Below are positions 16,178-25,251 of a stretch of DNA of 58,143 bases, piece after piece. Origin of the DNA: DAOTZR01 sp034432595 (lineage in GTDB: Bacteria; Chloroflexota; Anaerolineae; B4-G1; SLSP01); NCBI GenBank assembly GCA_034432595.1, contig DAOUBT010000064.1:1-58143 (forward strand), in the 5' to 3' direction. Position numbers and translations under genes: made by a program. The first letter of the stretch is position 1. Each line of letters starts with the position of its first letter. Below the pieces are notes generated by a model. It was given only the letters and a program-made list of their open reading frames with translations, was not told where the DNA came from and did no database searches.

Positions 16178-16951
16178 ATGAACGGGATAGCAGCGCTTGT
16201 GGCGATGATGTTGGCGGTACCGGTGGGAGCGTTAGGCGTCTTTCTGGCCGAAAACGCGCTCGCGCACGGCAGCAAGCGCCTGCCCACCTGCGCCCATTGC
16301 GGCACATCCCTGCCGCGGCGGCAGTGGAGCGCACTCCTGGCGCTCTTGATCGCGCCGCGCTGCGCAAACTGCGGCCAGGCTATCCGCTGGCCGCGCTGGT
16401 TTGGGGAAGCGCTCCTGGTGGCGTTCTGGGGCCTGGTTGTCGCGCGTTACGGTATCACCTGGCGCGTCGCCTACACGCTCCTGGCCAGCTTCCCGCTGAT
16501 GATGGTCACGGTGACCGACCTGGAGACGCGCCTGATTCCCAACCGCATCAGTCTGCCCGCAATTGGAGTGGCCCTGGTGCTGGGGATGCTATGGGGACCG
16601 GCAGCGCCCTACGTCACAGCGTGGCGTTTCTGGCACGCGCCGCTCGGCGGTTTGTTGTACGGGGGGCTGTTCTTCCTGCTGGTGAAGGTCGGCACGGCGA
16701 TTTGGGGCGAAGGCGCTTTGGGCGAAGGTGACATCACGTTGGCGACGCTTTCCGGCCTGCTGGTGGGACCTTTCTACGTGCTGCTGGTTTTCGTGCTGAC
16801 GGTGCTCCTGGGCGGCGTGGTTGTGCTGATAGGCCTGCTCACGCGCCGTTTGCACTTACGGACGGCCATCCCCTACGGGCCGTTTATCGCAGGGGCTACG
16901 CTATGGGTCCTGGCTCTGGGACCGGATATTCTGGCGTGGTGGTTCAGGTAA
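16178..16951 (+). CDS. Prepilin peptidase (A24 type)
   Basis: A 257-residue polytopic inner-membrane aspartic protease that cleaves and may methylate type IV prepilin leaders. Features in order: a hydrophobic N terminus, two CxxC pairs (CAHCG, CANCG) of a zinc-binding cytoplasmic loop, the first active-site Asp in VTDLETRLIPNRI, the second in GEGDITLATLSG, and about seven membrane spans. The length and both Asp motifs match a functional enzyme. No pilin, ATPase or platform gene is nearby. Start could be GTG 16172, which overlaps the previous stop, or ATG 16178; I use ATG. Confidence 0.9.
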   Translation: MNGIAALVAMMLAVPVGALGVFLAENALAHGSKRLPTCAHCGTSLPRRQWSALLALLIAPRCANCGQAIRWPRWFGEALLVAFWGLVVARYGITWRVAYTLLASFPLMMVTVTDLETRLIPNRISLPAIGVALVLGMLWGPAAPYVTAWRFWHAPLGGLLYGGLFFLLVKVGTAIWGEGALGEGDITLATLSGLLVGPFYVLLVFVLTVLLGGVVVLIGLLTRRLHLRTAIPYGPFIAGATLWVLALGPDILAWWFR

Positions 16952-16981
16952 ATCCACACTACACGCAAACGAGGTGATATG

Positions 16982-17746
16982 ATGACAGCCCATTTACGCA
17001 ACGCCCATTTACCCGGAGAAGCTTTCCTGTGGGAAGGCGGGCCGGTGGGGATTTTGCTCTCGCACGGGTACACGGCAACCACCGCCGAAGTGCGCCCCCT
17101 GGCGGAGTTTCTCCATGCGCAGGGGTACACCGTCTCCGGTCCGCTGCTGCCGGGACACGGCACCACGCCTGAGGAGATGAATCGCTGTTCGTGGAAGGAC
17201 TGGTACAAAGCCATCGAACAGGCTTACCACGACCTCAAGGCGCGCTGCGAGAAAGTGGTCGTCGGTGGGGAATCCATGGGAGGTCTGCTCACGCTGCATC
17301 TGGCCTCGCACTACCCGGATGTGGCCGCGGTGTTGCTGTATGCGCCGGCGATGCGCGTGGCCGACCCCGTCGGACGCATCCTTGGCCCCGTCATCTGGCC
17401 TTTCCTGCCGTTCGTCAAGAAAGGCCCAATGGACCCAAACATTCTGGCGGATACGCGCTGGAAGGGGTACGAAGTGAACCCCGTCCACGGCCTGGCGCAG
17501 ATGCTGGCGCTGCAGCGTGCCACCTGGCCGCGCGTCAAGCGGGTCACGCAACCGCTTTTGCTGGTGCAGGGCCGTCTGGATGGGGCCGTGGATCAGCGCG
17601 CCAACGAAAAGCTTTTCGCGCGCGTCGGCTCCACGGTTAAAGAATTCCACTGGATGGAGAAATCCACGCACTGTGTGATGCTGGATCAGGAGCTGGAAGC
17701 GGTCCAACACATCACCCTGGCCTTCCTGAAGCGTTGCGGCCTGTAG
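16982..17746 (+). CDS. Alpha/beta hydrolase, carboxylesterase/monoacylglycerol-lipase-like
   Basis: A 254-residue serine hydrolase close in layout to Est30-type carboxylesterases. ILLSHGYTATTAEV supplies the HG oxyanion element; the nucleophile is in GGESMGGLLTLH (about residue 97); the acid is in VQGRLDGAVDQ; the His is in EKSTHCVMLD near the end. Lid residues MRVADPVGRILGP lie between. GAGGTG (16971-16976) fits the second of two consecutive ATGs (16982); the first is 16979. It follows the prepilin peptidase after about 30 bases and is probably the last gene of the run. Confidence 0.9.
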   Translation: MTAHLRNAHLPGEAFLWEGGPVGILLSHGYTATTAEVRPLAEFLHAQGYTVSGPLLPGHGTTPEEMNRCSWKDWYKAIEQAYHDLKARCEKVVVGGESMGGLLTLHLASHYPDVAAVLLYAPAMRVADPVGRILGPVIWPFLPFVKKGPMDPNILADTRWKGYEVNPVHGLAQMLALQRATWPRVKRVTQPLLLVQGRLDGAVDQRANEKLFARVGSTVKEFHWMEKSTHCVMLDQELEAVQHITLAFLKRCGL

Positions 17747-17768
17747 GGGGACGCCTTGCGCGTCTCCC
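17746..17768 (+). terminator. Stem-loop after the hydrolase gene
   Basis: GGGGGACGC (17746-17754) pairs with GCGTCTCCC (17760-17768), one wobble, five-base loop. A sister hairpin GGGGACGC/GCGTCCCC (17782-17802) lies inside the last codons of the convergent DUF4129 gene. The loop motif CGCCTTG recurs in the terminator at 43751. Confidence 0.6.
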
Positions 17769-17777
17769 TGCCGTTCC

Positions 17778-19223
17778 CTATGGGGACGCCTGGCGCGTCC
17801 CCTGTCTGTCCACCTCAAGGATGTGCGCGTAATCGGCGCGCGCCTGTTCCAGCTCCTCTGGCGTTGGGATGCGCTCCCCATAGTGCACCCGCATGTAAAC
17901 CAGGGTGAGGCGCTTCAACTCGGCAGCAGCTTCGGGATAAAGCGCCGTCAGAGAAGCGAGGTAGGCATCCGGTGCCTGCTGCGCGGGACGGGGGACACCG
18001 CGCGCAGCAGCTAAACGGCACACGTTCGCGTACATGTTCTGCACCGAGACCGCGTCGAGCAAGCCCCGTCCCAGGCCAAAGTGACGCACGGCATCTAATG
18101 TGTCGCGCATCCCCTGCGTCAGACGCCGCAGCGCCGCCTGGAGAGAGACCCGCTCCCGCTCCGCCCCCTCATCGGTGGCAGCGCGCGCGCGTCCGCGTAC
18201 CACGCGCTGCAGGGCAAAGCTCACCGCCACAAAAAGCGCCCCCAATACCAGAAGCCCCCATCCGCCCTTCAGCAGGCCCTCTAACGTGCGTAAGGTCCCT
18301 TCAGGCAAAGGCGTGGGGGTGGGCGAAGCAGGCATGGGCGTCACCACCTGCGGTGGCGCAACGGGAGTCGCCTCCGGCGGCAGCGGAGGACGCCCCTCAA
18401 ACAGGCCTAACAGTCCCGGCAAAAGCCATTGCGCCAGGGTGAGGAAGGCGGCTATGATCAGCGCGAAAAGAGCGCTCAACAACGCCCCCACCAGACCCAG
18501 CCCCCAGGAAAGCGCCCCCTCCAGAAGCGGCGCCGTGATCCAGGCGAGGAAAGCGCCCAAGCCCTGCGTCCCCAACAACGCCAGCCAGTGACGCGGCGCA
18601 AGGCTATGGCCGGCGGTGTGGACGCTTGTCGCGCGCGTGTCCACCCGTGCAATCAAGACCGCCACGCTGCCGGAAAAGAGCAACGCTCCCATGAAGGTCC
18701 ACAAGAGCGGCCCACCCAGCAACTCCAGACCCAACGCCAGCGCGCAGAAACTTATCCACGCGCGGATAAAGCTTTCCAGAACAAAGCGGTCATAGAGATT
18801 GCGATCGCTCATCGCTGCGGCGCGCAGTGCGACCCCGATGTTGGTGAGCATCAACACTACCTCCAGACGCGGACGCGGCGTCCAATCGAAGGGGGCCACA
18901 AAGAGCGTTTCGCGCACCCAGGCCCAGTTCGACCAGGGCAAGCCAGTGTAAAAAAGCACGCGCACCAGAGCCAGCGAGGAGAGCAAAATCAGCAACGCCA
19001 CCACGAACCGGTACAAGGTCAGCCCTACGCGCCAGCGTCCCAGCGCCTCAATCACCCATGCCCAGAGCAGAAAGCCGCCCCACAACACGCCCCACACCGC
19101 CCAGGGCGACCAGCTCCATCCCAGCCAGAAGGAAACCAGCAGCCACAGGGCCGTGAGCACGGTCATATCCATCCCGCTCAAGGCCACAAAAAGCCAGCGC
19201 CGCCGGGCCGGAGCTTCCAACAT
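17778..19223 (-). CDS. Multipass membrane protein with C-terminal DUF4129 domain (cluster 2)
   Basis: A 481-residue membrane protein, paralogous in layout to the one at 2252-3814. About nine hydrophobic segments occupy residues 10-270, then a Pro/Thr linker (PMPASPTPTPLPEG), a further span near 325-345, a basic/acidic cytoplasmic stretch and the DUF4129-like tail (QNMYANVCRLAAARG ... YPEAAAELKRLTLVYMRVHYG). The ATG at 19223 touches the TGA of the DUF58 gene by one base; longer readings to 19547 are out-of-phase shadow of that gene. Third member of the second MoxR cluster. Function unknown, presumably envelope-related. Confidence 0.88.
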   Translation of the reverse strand: MLEAPARRRWLFVALSGMDMTVLTALWLLVSFWLGWSWSPWAVWGVLWGGFLLWAWVIEALGRWRVGLTLYRFVVALLILLSSLALVRVLFYTGLPWSNWAWVRETLFVAPFDWTPRPRLEVVLMLTNIGVALRAAAMSDRNLYDRFVLESFIRAWISFCALALGLELLGGPLLWTFMGALLFSGSVAVLIARVDTRATSVHTAGHSLAPRHWLALLGTQGLGAFLAWITAPLLEGALSWGLGLVGALLSALFALIIAAFLTLAQWLLPGLLGLFEGRPPLPPEATPVAPPQVVTPMPASPTPTPLPEGTLRTLEGLLKGGWGLLVLGALFVAVSFALQRVVRGRARAATDEGAERERVSLQAALRRLTQGMRDTLDAVRHFGLGRGLLDAVSVQNMYANVCRLAAARGVPRPAQQAPDAYLASLTALYPEAAAELKRLTLVYMRVHYGERIPTPEELEQARADYAHILEVDRQGTRQASP

Positions 19224-20512
19224 CAGCCCACCTCCTCCAGCACCAGCGTTTCCTCCACCAGCCGGGCGCGATAGGCGCGCACGTCCCATAAGGGCGGGGG
19301 CAGCGACTCCGCCAGGCTCACCAGGGCCACCTTCCGCCCGGAGCGGGCCAAATCCTCCAAAGCCGAAAGCAGGGCAGGATAGATAATGCCGGTCACCACC
19401 ATCAGCGTCGCCCCCCAGGGCAGGCGTGCCGCCTGCGTCAGCAGGAACTCCTCCAGGGGCACGATGGGATGCCCCTGCACCACGGCCAGCATCTCCAGCA
19501 GGCGCATCACCTGCTCGGAACTGCGGCCCGGCGCCAGACGCAGCCACTGATCGCTACCGGGCCAGTAGGCATTGACGGCACAGCCCACCGGCAGGCGCCG
19601 TCCAGCGCAATCCAGAATCAAACTCGCGGTTACGCTCACCGCCTGTTCAAAGAGGTCATGCACGCAGCCTGCCCAATACTGCTCCAACGTCGCCGCGTTG
19701 AGGAAAAACATCACGTGCGCCTCCTCACTCGGCTCGTAGACGCGGCTCAAAAGGCGCTGATAGCGCGCGGTGGCCTTCCAGTGCACCCGGCGCAACCCGT
19801 CCCCAGCCTGCCAATCGCGCACCCCGGCCATGCGCAAGGGGTCCTCGAACAGCGTCTGTTGCGACATCCAATCCCCCAAAGGCTGCTTGCCGGGCAGGCG
19901 CCCTGCCAGCACGGGGTACACTTTGGGGTAGATGATGAGGCGGTCGCGCCGCGGAGCTTGCGCACGTGTGGCGAACAGCCCCAACCCATCACCGGTGGTG
20001 AGGGTGGCGGGGCCGAAGGCGTGATAGCCGCGCTGCGTACAGGCCACGCGGAAATGGCGCTCAAGGCGCTGGAACGGTCCCGGCAGCCAGAAAGAGCGCA
20101 GTTCATACACCCTGGTGATGGGGTTGAGCGCTTTTTCGCACCCACGGATAGGGAGTTCGCCGGGCAAGGCGTCCTCGATTTCGAGCAGCAGGGGGAAAAG
20201 TTTGCGATTGCGGACTTCAAGGGTAAGCGTGACCTCTTCTCCGAGGAAGGCGCGTTCCTCGCTAAAGCGGCGCGTGTAGCTCAGGCCCAGCAGACTCAGA
20301 CGATCCCAAAGCCAGGCCAGGGCCAACATCCCCGCCAGGACGAGGGCACCACGCACGGCCATGCGCCCACGTAGCAGCAAGCCGGCCAGGAGTAAGATGG
20401 GGAGCCAGCGCGCCCAGCGCATGGCCAGATCGGCCTCGCGCTCGATGCGCACGAAGTCTCCCGTCAAGGTAGCGTTCAAGCGCTCCCAGGCAGCCCGCAC
20501 GCGCGTTCTCAC
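19223..20512 (-). CDS. DUF58 domain protein (cluster 2)
   Basis: A 429-residue DUF58 protein with a roughly 30-residue N-terminal tail before two membrane spans (about 33-70), a beta-rich middle (EEVTLTLEVRNRKLFPLLLE) and the family core GVRDWQAGDGLRRVHWKATAR. It starts at GTG 20512, one base after the MoxR TAG, and runs into the DUF4129 gene. It is clearly diverged from the DUF58 protein of cluster 1 (different N terminus and spacing), so the clusters are unlikely to be a recent duplication. Expected to work with the adjacent MoxR ATPase. Confidence 0.92.
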   Translation of the reverse strand: MRTRVRAAWERLNATLTGDFVRIEREADLAMRWARWLPILLLAGLLLRGRMAVRGALVLAGMLALAWLWDRLSLLGLSYTRRFSEERAFLGEEVTLTLEVRNRKLFPLLLEIEDALPGELPIRGCEKALNPITRVYELRSFWLPGPFQRLERHFRVACTQRGYHAFGPATLTTGDGLGLFATRAQAPRRDRLIIYPKVYPVLAGRLPGKQPLGDWMSQQTLFEDPLRMAGVRDWQAGDGLRRVHWKATARYQRLLSRVYEPSEEAHVMFFLNAATLEQYWAGCVHDLFEQAVSVTASLILDCAGRRLPVGCAVNAYWPGSDQWLRLAPGRSSEQVMRLLEMLAVVQGHPIVPLEEFLLTQAARLPWGATLMVVTGIIYPALLSALEDLARSGRKVALVSLAESLPPPLWDVRAYRARLVEETLVLEEVG

Positions 20513-20513
20513 C

Positions 20514-21452
20514 CTATTCCACCACCGGCACGGGAACGGCGTTGAGAATGTCGCTCACCACTTGCTCCGCGGTGCGTCCACGCAGGCGAATGTAGGGGCT
20601 GATGTGCACGCGATGGGTGAGCACGGCAGGCGCAAGCGTTTGCACGTCGCTGGGGATGACAAAGTCGCGTCCGTGCAGCAGGGCCAGGGCCTGCGATGCG
20701 CGGAAGAGGGCCAGCGAGCCGCGCGGTGAAACGCCCAGGGAGACGGCCTCGTGCTCGCGCGTGCGCCGCACCAGGTTGAGAATGTACTGCCGCACATCAG
20801 GGCTGACGTGGACGGCGCGCGTGGCCGCCTGCAGGGCGAGAATGTCCTCATGCGAAACCACAGGGCGCAAGGTCGGCAAGGGATCGGCGTTCTGGTAGCG
20901 CAACAGGATTTCGTCTTCTTCCGCCTGCGTGGGGTAGCCCAGGGCTATCTGCATGAGGAAGCGGTCCATCTGCGCTTCGGGAAGCGGGAACGTGCCTTCC
21001 AATTCGATGGGGTTCTGCGTGGCGATGACGATGAAAGGCGCAGGCAGGGGCATCGTCACCCCATCCACCGTGACCTGACGTTCCTGCATGGCCTCCAGCA
21101 AAGCGGATTGGACGCGCGGCGTCGCCCGGTTGATTTCATCCGCCAGCACGATGTTGTGGTGAATGGGGCCGGGACGAAACTCAAAATTCTGGGTCCTCTG
21201 ATTGTAAAAGCTAATGCCGGTCACATCCCCCGGCAACAAATCGGGCGTGAACTGAATGCGCGCGAAGCTGCAATCCAGGCTGCGCGCAAGCGCTTTGGCC
21301 AGAGTGGTCTTGCCGATGCCGGGCACATCTTCCATCAGGACGTGTCCTTCGGCTAACAGCGCCACCAGCAACAGCTCCGTCACATCCGCCTTGCCGATGA
21401 TAACCTGCGCCACGTTGTTTTGTATGCGTTGGAGTAAGTCTGTAGAATCCAT
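20514..21452 (-). CDS. MoxR-family AAA+ ATPase (cluster 2)
   Basis: A 312-residue MoxR ATPase with Walker A PGIGKT (44-49), LADEINRATPRVQ (Walker B side), ATQNPIELEGTFPLPEAQ and the C-terminal lid LGVSPRGSLALFRASQAL. It starts at ATG 21452 with AAAGGAAAG upstream and heads the second cluster. Conserved core blocks are nearly the same as in the ATPase at 104-1069, while the variable helices differ. The long divergent intergenic region (21453-21800) holds its promoter, a repeat fragment and the promoter of the C39-like gene. Confidence 0.95.
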   Translation of the reverse strand: MDSTDLLQRIQNNVAQVIIGKADVTELLLVALLAEGHVLMEDVPGIGKTTLAKALARSLDCSFARIQFTPDLLPGDVTGISFYNQRTQNFEFRPGPIHHNIVLADEINRATPRVQSALLEAMQERQVTVDGVTMPLPAPFIVIATQNPIELEGTFPLPEAQMDRFLMQIALGYPTQAEEDEILLRYQNADPLPTLRPVVSHEDILALQAATRAVHVSPDVRQYILNLVRRTREHEAVSLGVSPRGSLALFRASQALALLHGRDFVIPSDVQTLAPAVLTHRVHISPYIRLRGRTAEQVVSDILNAVPVPVVE

Positions 21453-21594
21453 AGGCTTTCCTTTGGGATGGTGAGCGTTCCATCTGCCAGCAGTCGAAAC
21501 CGCCTGAAGCGACTCGCCAGCTTGTTACCGCACGGTCGCTGCCGGATGGCTTTCTCATTTTACCACTTTTCCCATCCAACGCTGAGACGGGGCA

Positions 21595-21674
21595 GGCGAA
21601 GGCATGGCCTTCGCCCACCCTGACCCCGCCTGAATGTTCGATCGCATCTTAACCCGGACAGGCTGAGCCGTTAC
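21595..21674. repeat. Fragment of the dispersed palindromic element
   Basis: Hairpin GGCGAAGGC/GCCTTCGCC (21595-21615) followed by CACCCTGACCCCGCCTGAAT and an end reading GGCTGAGCCGTTAC (to 21674). This is one end of the 41071-type element in reverse orientation. The opposite end and a target duplication were not found. It lies in the 348-base gap between the divergent MoxR and C39-like genes; 21475-21590 shows nothing else recognisable. Confidence 0.7.
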
Positions 21675-21762
21675 TCCGCATGGAGCCATTTTCCACCGGA
21701 GGTCCAGGCAGCTTGCGTTTGAATGACGCAACGCCCGATTTTTCCCTCACGTCCGGGAGACG

Positions 21763-21771
21763 TGTTATAAT
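21763..21771 (+). promoter_or_regulatory. Extended -10 promoter for the C39-like peptidase gene
   Basis: TGT-TATAAT at 21763-21771 with no recognisable -35 at the proper distance. The ribosome site GGAAAGGAAAGGG follows and ATG is at 21801. Confidence 0.55.
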
Positions 21772-21800
21772 AACCCCACCTGGAAAGGAAAGGGTGGGCT

Positions 21801-23072
21801 ATGAAGTCATCGCGTGGTTTGTTCATGTTGTCCGCAGTTTTGGGGATATTGGGCATCGGGTTGCTCGCGCTGCCGACGGCGGTGCGCGCGCTGCCGGGGC
21901 GTTATGCTGCGCGCCTGCCGGGGCCGCTCTACGACATGTGGACGGTAGATCACCCCAGTACCCTGCCCACACCCATCCCCGCCAATCCCGACGCGGCCCG
22001 GCTGTTACTCACCCCCACGTCAACCCCACCGCTCACGCCCACGCCTCAGGGCACGCCGGGCGTAGCAGAAACACCGACGCCACGCTTCACGCCCACGCCG
22101 ACCCCCACCCCGCTGCCGGCGTACTATTTCCTCACCGGATTGACTTATGAGAGGCAAGGGTGGAACAATTGCGGCCCGACGACGCTGCTCATGGCGCTTT
22201 CGTTTTGGGGCGTGACCGACTCCCAACAAACGATTGCCGCCGCCGTGAAACCCAATCCCGAAGACAAAAATGTCAGTCCTGAAGAGCTGGCCGCTTATGC
22301 CGAGAGTTTAGGTCTGCGCTCCGTGGTGCGGGTGAACGGGACGGTGGATTTGATGAAGCAATTCATCGCGCTGAAATACCCGGTGATTGTGGAGACCTGG
22401 TATGTGCGAAGCGCGGATGACCAGCTTGGCCATTACCGCCTGCTCACCGGCTACGACGACGGCGCGCAACGCTTTATGACTTACGATTCGTTGCATGGGC
22501 CGGATGAACCCATCAGCTATGCCGAGTTTGATGAGTTGTGGCGCGTCTTCAACCGGACTTATATCGTCATCTATACGCCCAAATGGCAATGGGAAGTGGA
22601 GCAAATTCTGGGCGAAGATATGGATCCGGTCAAGAACTACGAAGGTGCAGCGGCGCGCGCGCGGGAGGAGCTGCAACAGCCCCCCACGACGTGCGTGATT
22701 TATCCTCGCTGCTCGGATTACACCATGTACGGATGGTTCAATCTCGGCAGCAGCCTGACAGCCCTGGGACGGTATGAGGAAGCCGCGGTGGCCTTTGACG
22801 AAGCGCGGCGCGGGGAATTGCCGTGGCGCATGTTGTGGTACCAGTTCGGTCCGTATGAGGCCTACTATAACGCGGGCCGCTATCAGGATATTTTAGACCT
22901 GGCTAACCCCCTGTTGGAAGCGACAAAATTGCTGGAAGAATCGCTCTACTGGCGCGGAAAGGCGAAACAGGCGCTGGGCGACATCGAAGGCGCACGCAAG
23001 GATTTCCAGGCCGCGCTGAAATACCATCCCAATTGGGTGCCGGCTCAGGTGGCGCTGGAGCAGTTGCCGTAA
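21801..23072 (+). CDS. Membrane-anchored C39-family-like peptidase with TPR tail
   Basis: A 423-residue protein. An N-terminal hydrophobic anchor or signal (about 8-28) is followed by a Pro/Thr-rich linker (about 50-108), then a papain-like C39_2 domain (110-260) and a TPR-like C-terminal region (about 300-415, GWFNLGSSLTALGRYEEA). The catalytic pair appears intact: Cys124 in NNCGPTTLL and His211 in GHYRLLTGYD, with YDSLHGPDEP supplying the acidic partner. It probably sits outside the membrane. Such proteins process or bind peptides at the surface; no substrate gene is adjacent. It is divergent from the second MoxR cluster. Confidence 0.85.
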   Translation: MKSSRGLFMLSAVLGILGIGLLALPTAVRALPGRYAARLPGPLYDMWTVDHPSTLPTPIPANPDAARLLLTPTSTPPLTPTPQGTPGVAETPTPRFTPTPTPTPLPAYYFLTGLTYERQGWNNCGPTTLLMALSFWGVTDSQQTIAAAVKPNPEDKNVSPEELAAYAESLGLRSVVRVNGTVDLMKQFIALKYPVIVETWYVRSADDQLGHYRLLTGYDDGAQRFMTYDSLHGPDEPISYAEFDELWRVFNRTYIVIYTPKWQWEVEQILGEDMDPVKNYEGAAARAREELQQPPTTCVIYPRCSDYTMYGWFNLGSSLTALGRYEEAAVAFDEARRGELPWRMLWYQFGPYEAYYNAGRYQDILDLANPLLEATKLLEESLYWRGKAKQALGDIEGARKDFQAALKYHPNWVPAQVALEQLP

Positions 23073-23178
23073 GCTGGAAGCCGGATGCCGGCAACGGCAG
23101 ACGAAAAGCGACAAGCCAGGAACGGCAGCCCGAAAAGGTAAGATGAAAACCGCAAGCCGGGAACTGGTTCCGGGATGC
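23073..23178. repeat. Low-complexity purine-rich spacer
   Basis: Short variants of GGAAGCCGGATGCCGG, GGAACGGCAG and GGGAACTGGTTCC follow one another between two convergent genes. It resembles the degenerate tract at 5730-5835. The partial palindromes may act as a terminator, but no strong T-run is present. Confidence 0.45.
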
Positions 23179-25038
23179 CTAAAAGGGAAAGAGTAACGGG
23201 ATGACCAGCACGGTGAGCGGGATATAGATGAGTTGCAAGACCCCGCCGAGCTTGAGGTAGTCCTCAAAGCGGTAGCCGCCCGGCCCTAACACCAGGGTAT
23301 TCGTCACCGAGGCCATGGGGGTGGCGAAAGCCGTCGAAGCGCCTACAGCTACCGCCATCATGATGGGGTAAGGCGAGATGCCCACACTGAGCGCGGTCTG
23401 AATGGCGAGAGGCGCAATCAGCACCGCCGCCGCCGTGTTAGCCATAAACTGACTGCACAACATGGTCACGAGGTAAACGCTCAACAAGATCACCCAGGGA
23501 CCATAGCCGCCTAAACCCAGGACCATCTGCTGCGCCAGATAAGCCAGCGTGCCTGTTTTTTGCAGCGCTGTGGCCAGCGGTAACATCCCCGCCAACAGAA
23601 TAATGCTGCCCCAGTTCATGGCCGTGTAGGCTTCGCTCATGGTGACGCAGCCGCTTAAAATCAAAGCACAAACCGCAAGCAGGACGGCCTGCACGGGGGG
23701 GATAATCTCAAACGTCATGGCCAGCAACATGAGGAGCATAATGATCGCCGTCGTCACCATGTAACGTGGACGATAGCGCACTTCCAGCATCTCATGAGGC
23801 TGCCCTACCACCACAAAATCGCGGCGTTCACTGGTGAGCAGGCTGATGCGTTCCCACGCGCCGTAAATGAGCAGGGTATCCCCGAAGCGCAGACGCTCCT
23901 GCGTCACATCGCCGGTCAGAGGCTGTCCCATGCGCATCACGCCCAGCACGGTGACGCCGTAACGGTCGCGGAAGCGCCGTTCCTGCAAGGTGCGCCCAAT
24001 CAAAGCGGAGCGGGGGGTGAGGAGGACCTCCACCAGGCCAAAGGTGCGTCCCCAGCCCTCATCCTCATCCGCGCGGAAGGGTAAAACGTCCAGCGCCTGC
24101 TCTTGTACCAGGCGCGCTATCGCTTCCACCTGCCCATAAGCCAGCAACACGTCCCCTTCCTGGAACTGTGTCGTCGCTTCAGGCAGGCGCGGCGGCGCGA
24201 GATGGCCATTCGTGGTGCGGCTCTGCACTTCCAGCACCGTCACGTGATAGCGCGCACGCACCTGAGCCTGATCCAAAGTTTGCCCAATCAGCGGGGATTC
24301 CGGACGCAGATGCAGACGGAAAAGTTGTTCGCGCAGGCGATAGGCTTGCTCCAAATCGGCCAGGGAAAGCATCTCCTCCAGGGAAAGCCCGCCCTGCTCA
24401 GTATGGCGCGAGCGATCCGGCAACCAGTGCCGCCCAATCAACAGGATGAAGATTAACCCCACGCTAAGGTAGAGAAGCCCTACCGGCGTGAAACTCAGAA
24501 AGCCAAAAGGTTTGAAACCCGCCCCGGCCAGGGCCTCGCTCACCACCAGGTTCGGTGGGGTGCCGATGAGGGTGAGCAGGCCGCCCAGGAGCGCGCCATA
24601 CGCGAGGGGGAGCAACAGGCGTGAGGGACTGACGCGATAGCGCCGTCCCATGCTGATGACCACCGGCATCAACACCGCGGCAGCCCCGGAAGAGTTCATA
24701 AAGGCGGAAAGCAAAGCCACAAAGAGCATCGCCAGGAAAATCATGCGCGTTTCGCTCGCGCCGGAAAGCCGTGCCAGCAAGCGCCCCAGGCTGTCAGCGA
24801 TGCCAGTCCGCACCAGGGCTTCCCCCACAATGAACAGCCCTGCGCTTAAGATGACCAGCGGATCGCCAAATCCGGCCAGCGCCTGTTGTGGCGTAAGCAC
24901 CTGCAACGCCATGAGCGCGCTCACCACCAACAAAGCGACCACGTCCATGCGCACGCGCTCGCTGGCGAACAAGAGAATCGCCATCAATAAAACACCGAGG
25001 GTCAGCCAACTCTCAGGAGTCATACCACCCCATCCCAT
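23179..25038 (-). CDS. SLC13-family permease with two TrkA-C (RCK_C) domains
   Basis: A 619-residue inner-membrane carrier of the SLC13/divalent-anion:Na+ symporter class. Two halves of five to six membrane spans each (about 10-195 and 405-615) bracket two cytoplasmic RCK_C ligand-binding domains (about 225-300 and 315-400). Hairpin motifs include NSSGAAAVLMPVV and LIGTPPNLVVSEA in the first half and MANTAAAVLIAPLAI and ATPMASVTNTLVLGPGGY in the second. Likely substrates are sulfate or dicarboxylates; the motifs do not decide. It starts at ATG 25038 or 25023. It is a single gene, convergent with the C39-like gene. Confidence 0.9.
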   Translation of the reverse strand: MGWGGMTPESWLTLGVLLMAILLFASERVRMDVVALLVVSALMALQVLTPQQALAGFGDPLVILSAGLFIVGEALVRTGIADSLGRLLARLSGASETRMIFLAMLFVALLSAFMNSSGAAAVLMPVVISMGRRYRVSPSRLLLPLAYGALLGGLLTLIGTPPNLVVSEALAGAGFKPFGFLSFTPVGLLYLSVGLIFILLIGRHWLPDRSRHTEQGGLSLEEMLSLADLEQAYRLREQLFRLHLRPESPLIGQTLDQAQVRARYHVTVLEVQSRTTNGHLAPPRLPEATTQFQEGDVLLAYGQVEAIARLVQEQALDVLPFRADEDEGWGRTFGLVEVLLTPRSALIGRTLQERRFRDRYGVTVLGVMRMGQPLTGDVTQERLRFGDTLLIYGAWERISLLTSERRDFVVVGQPHEMLEVRYRPRYMVTTAIIMLLMLLAMTFEIIPPVQAVLLAVCALILSGCVTMSEAYTAMNWGSIILLAGMLPLATALQKTGTLAYLAQQMVLGLGGYGPWVILLSVYLVTMLCSQFMANTAAAVLIAPLAIQTALSVGISPYPIMMAVAVGASTAFATPMASVTNTLVLGPGGYRFEDYLKLGGVLQLIYIPLTVLVIPLLFPF

Positions 25039-25236
25039 AAGTGTGTGCTATAACGGCTCGCCCGGCCCGGCTCATCTTTCTCATGGACAGAGCAAAAAGA
25101 GGTATCCAGTACAGGCACGGCGTGCCAATTACCCAAAGAGACCTCCAGCATCTTCACGGACAGCATGAGCCACACCTTGTCTATTCTATCTCAGACGGGC
25201 TATAAGCCAAATAAACTCGCCCCGGATCAGGTTCTG

Positions 25237-25245
25237 TGCTACAAT
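25237..25245 (+). promoter_or_regulatory. Extended -10 promoter for chrA-usp
   Basis: TGC-TACAAT at 25237-25245; no clear -35. If used, transcription starts near 25252 and leaves a leader of about 320 bases before the chromate-transporter-like gene. The rest of 25039-25236 shows a partial element end (TAACGGCTCGCCC near 25053) and nothing else. Confidence 0.5.
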
Positions 25246-25251
25246 GAGAAA

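Noticed and set aside
19224..19547. N-terminal extension of the second DUF4129 protein
   Set aside because: The extra 108 residues are an out-of-phase reading of the DUF58 gene; the ATG at 19223 matches the usual coupling.
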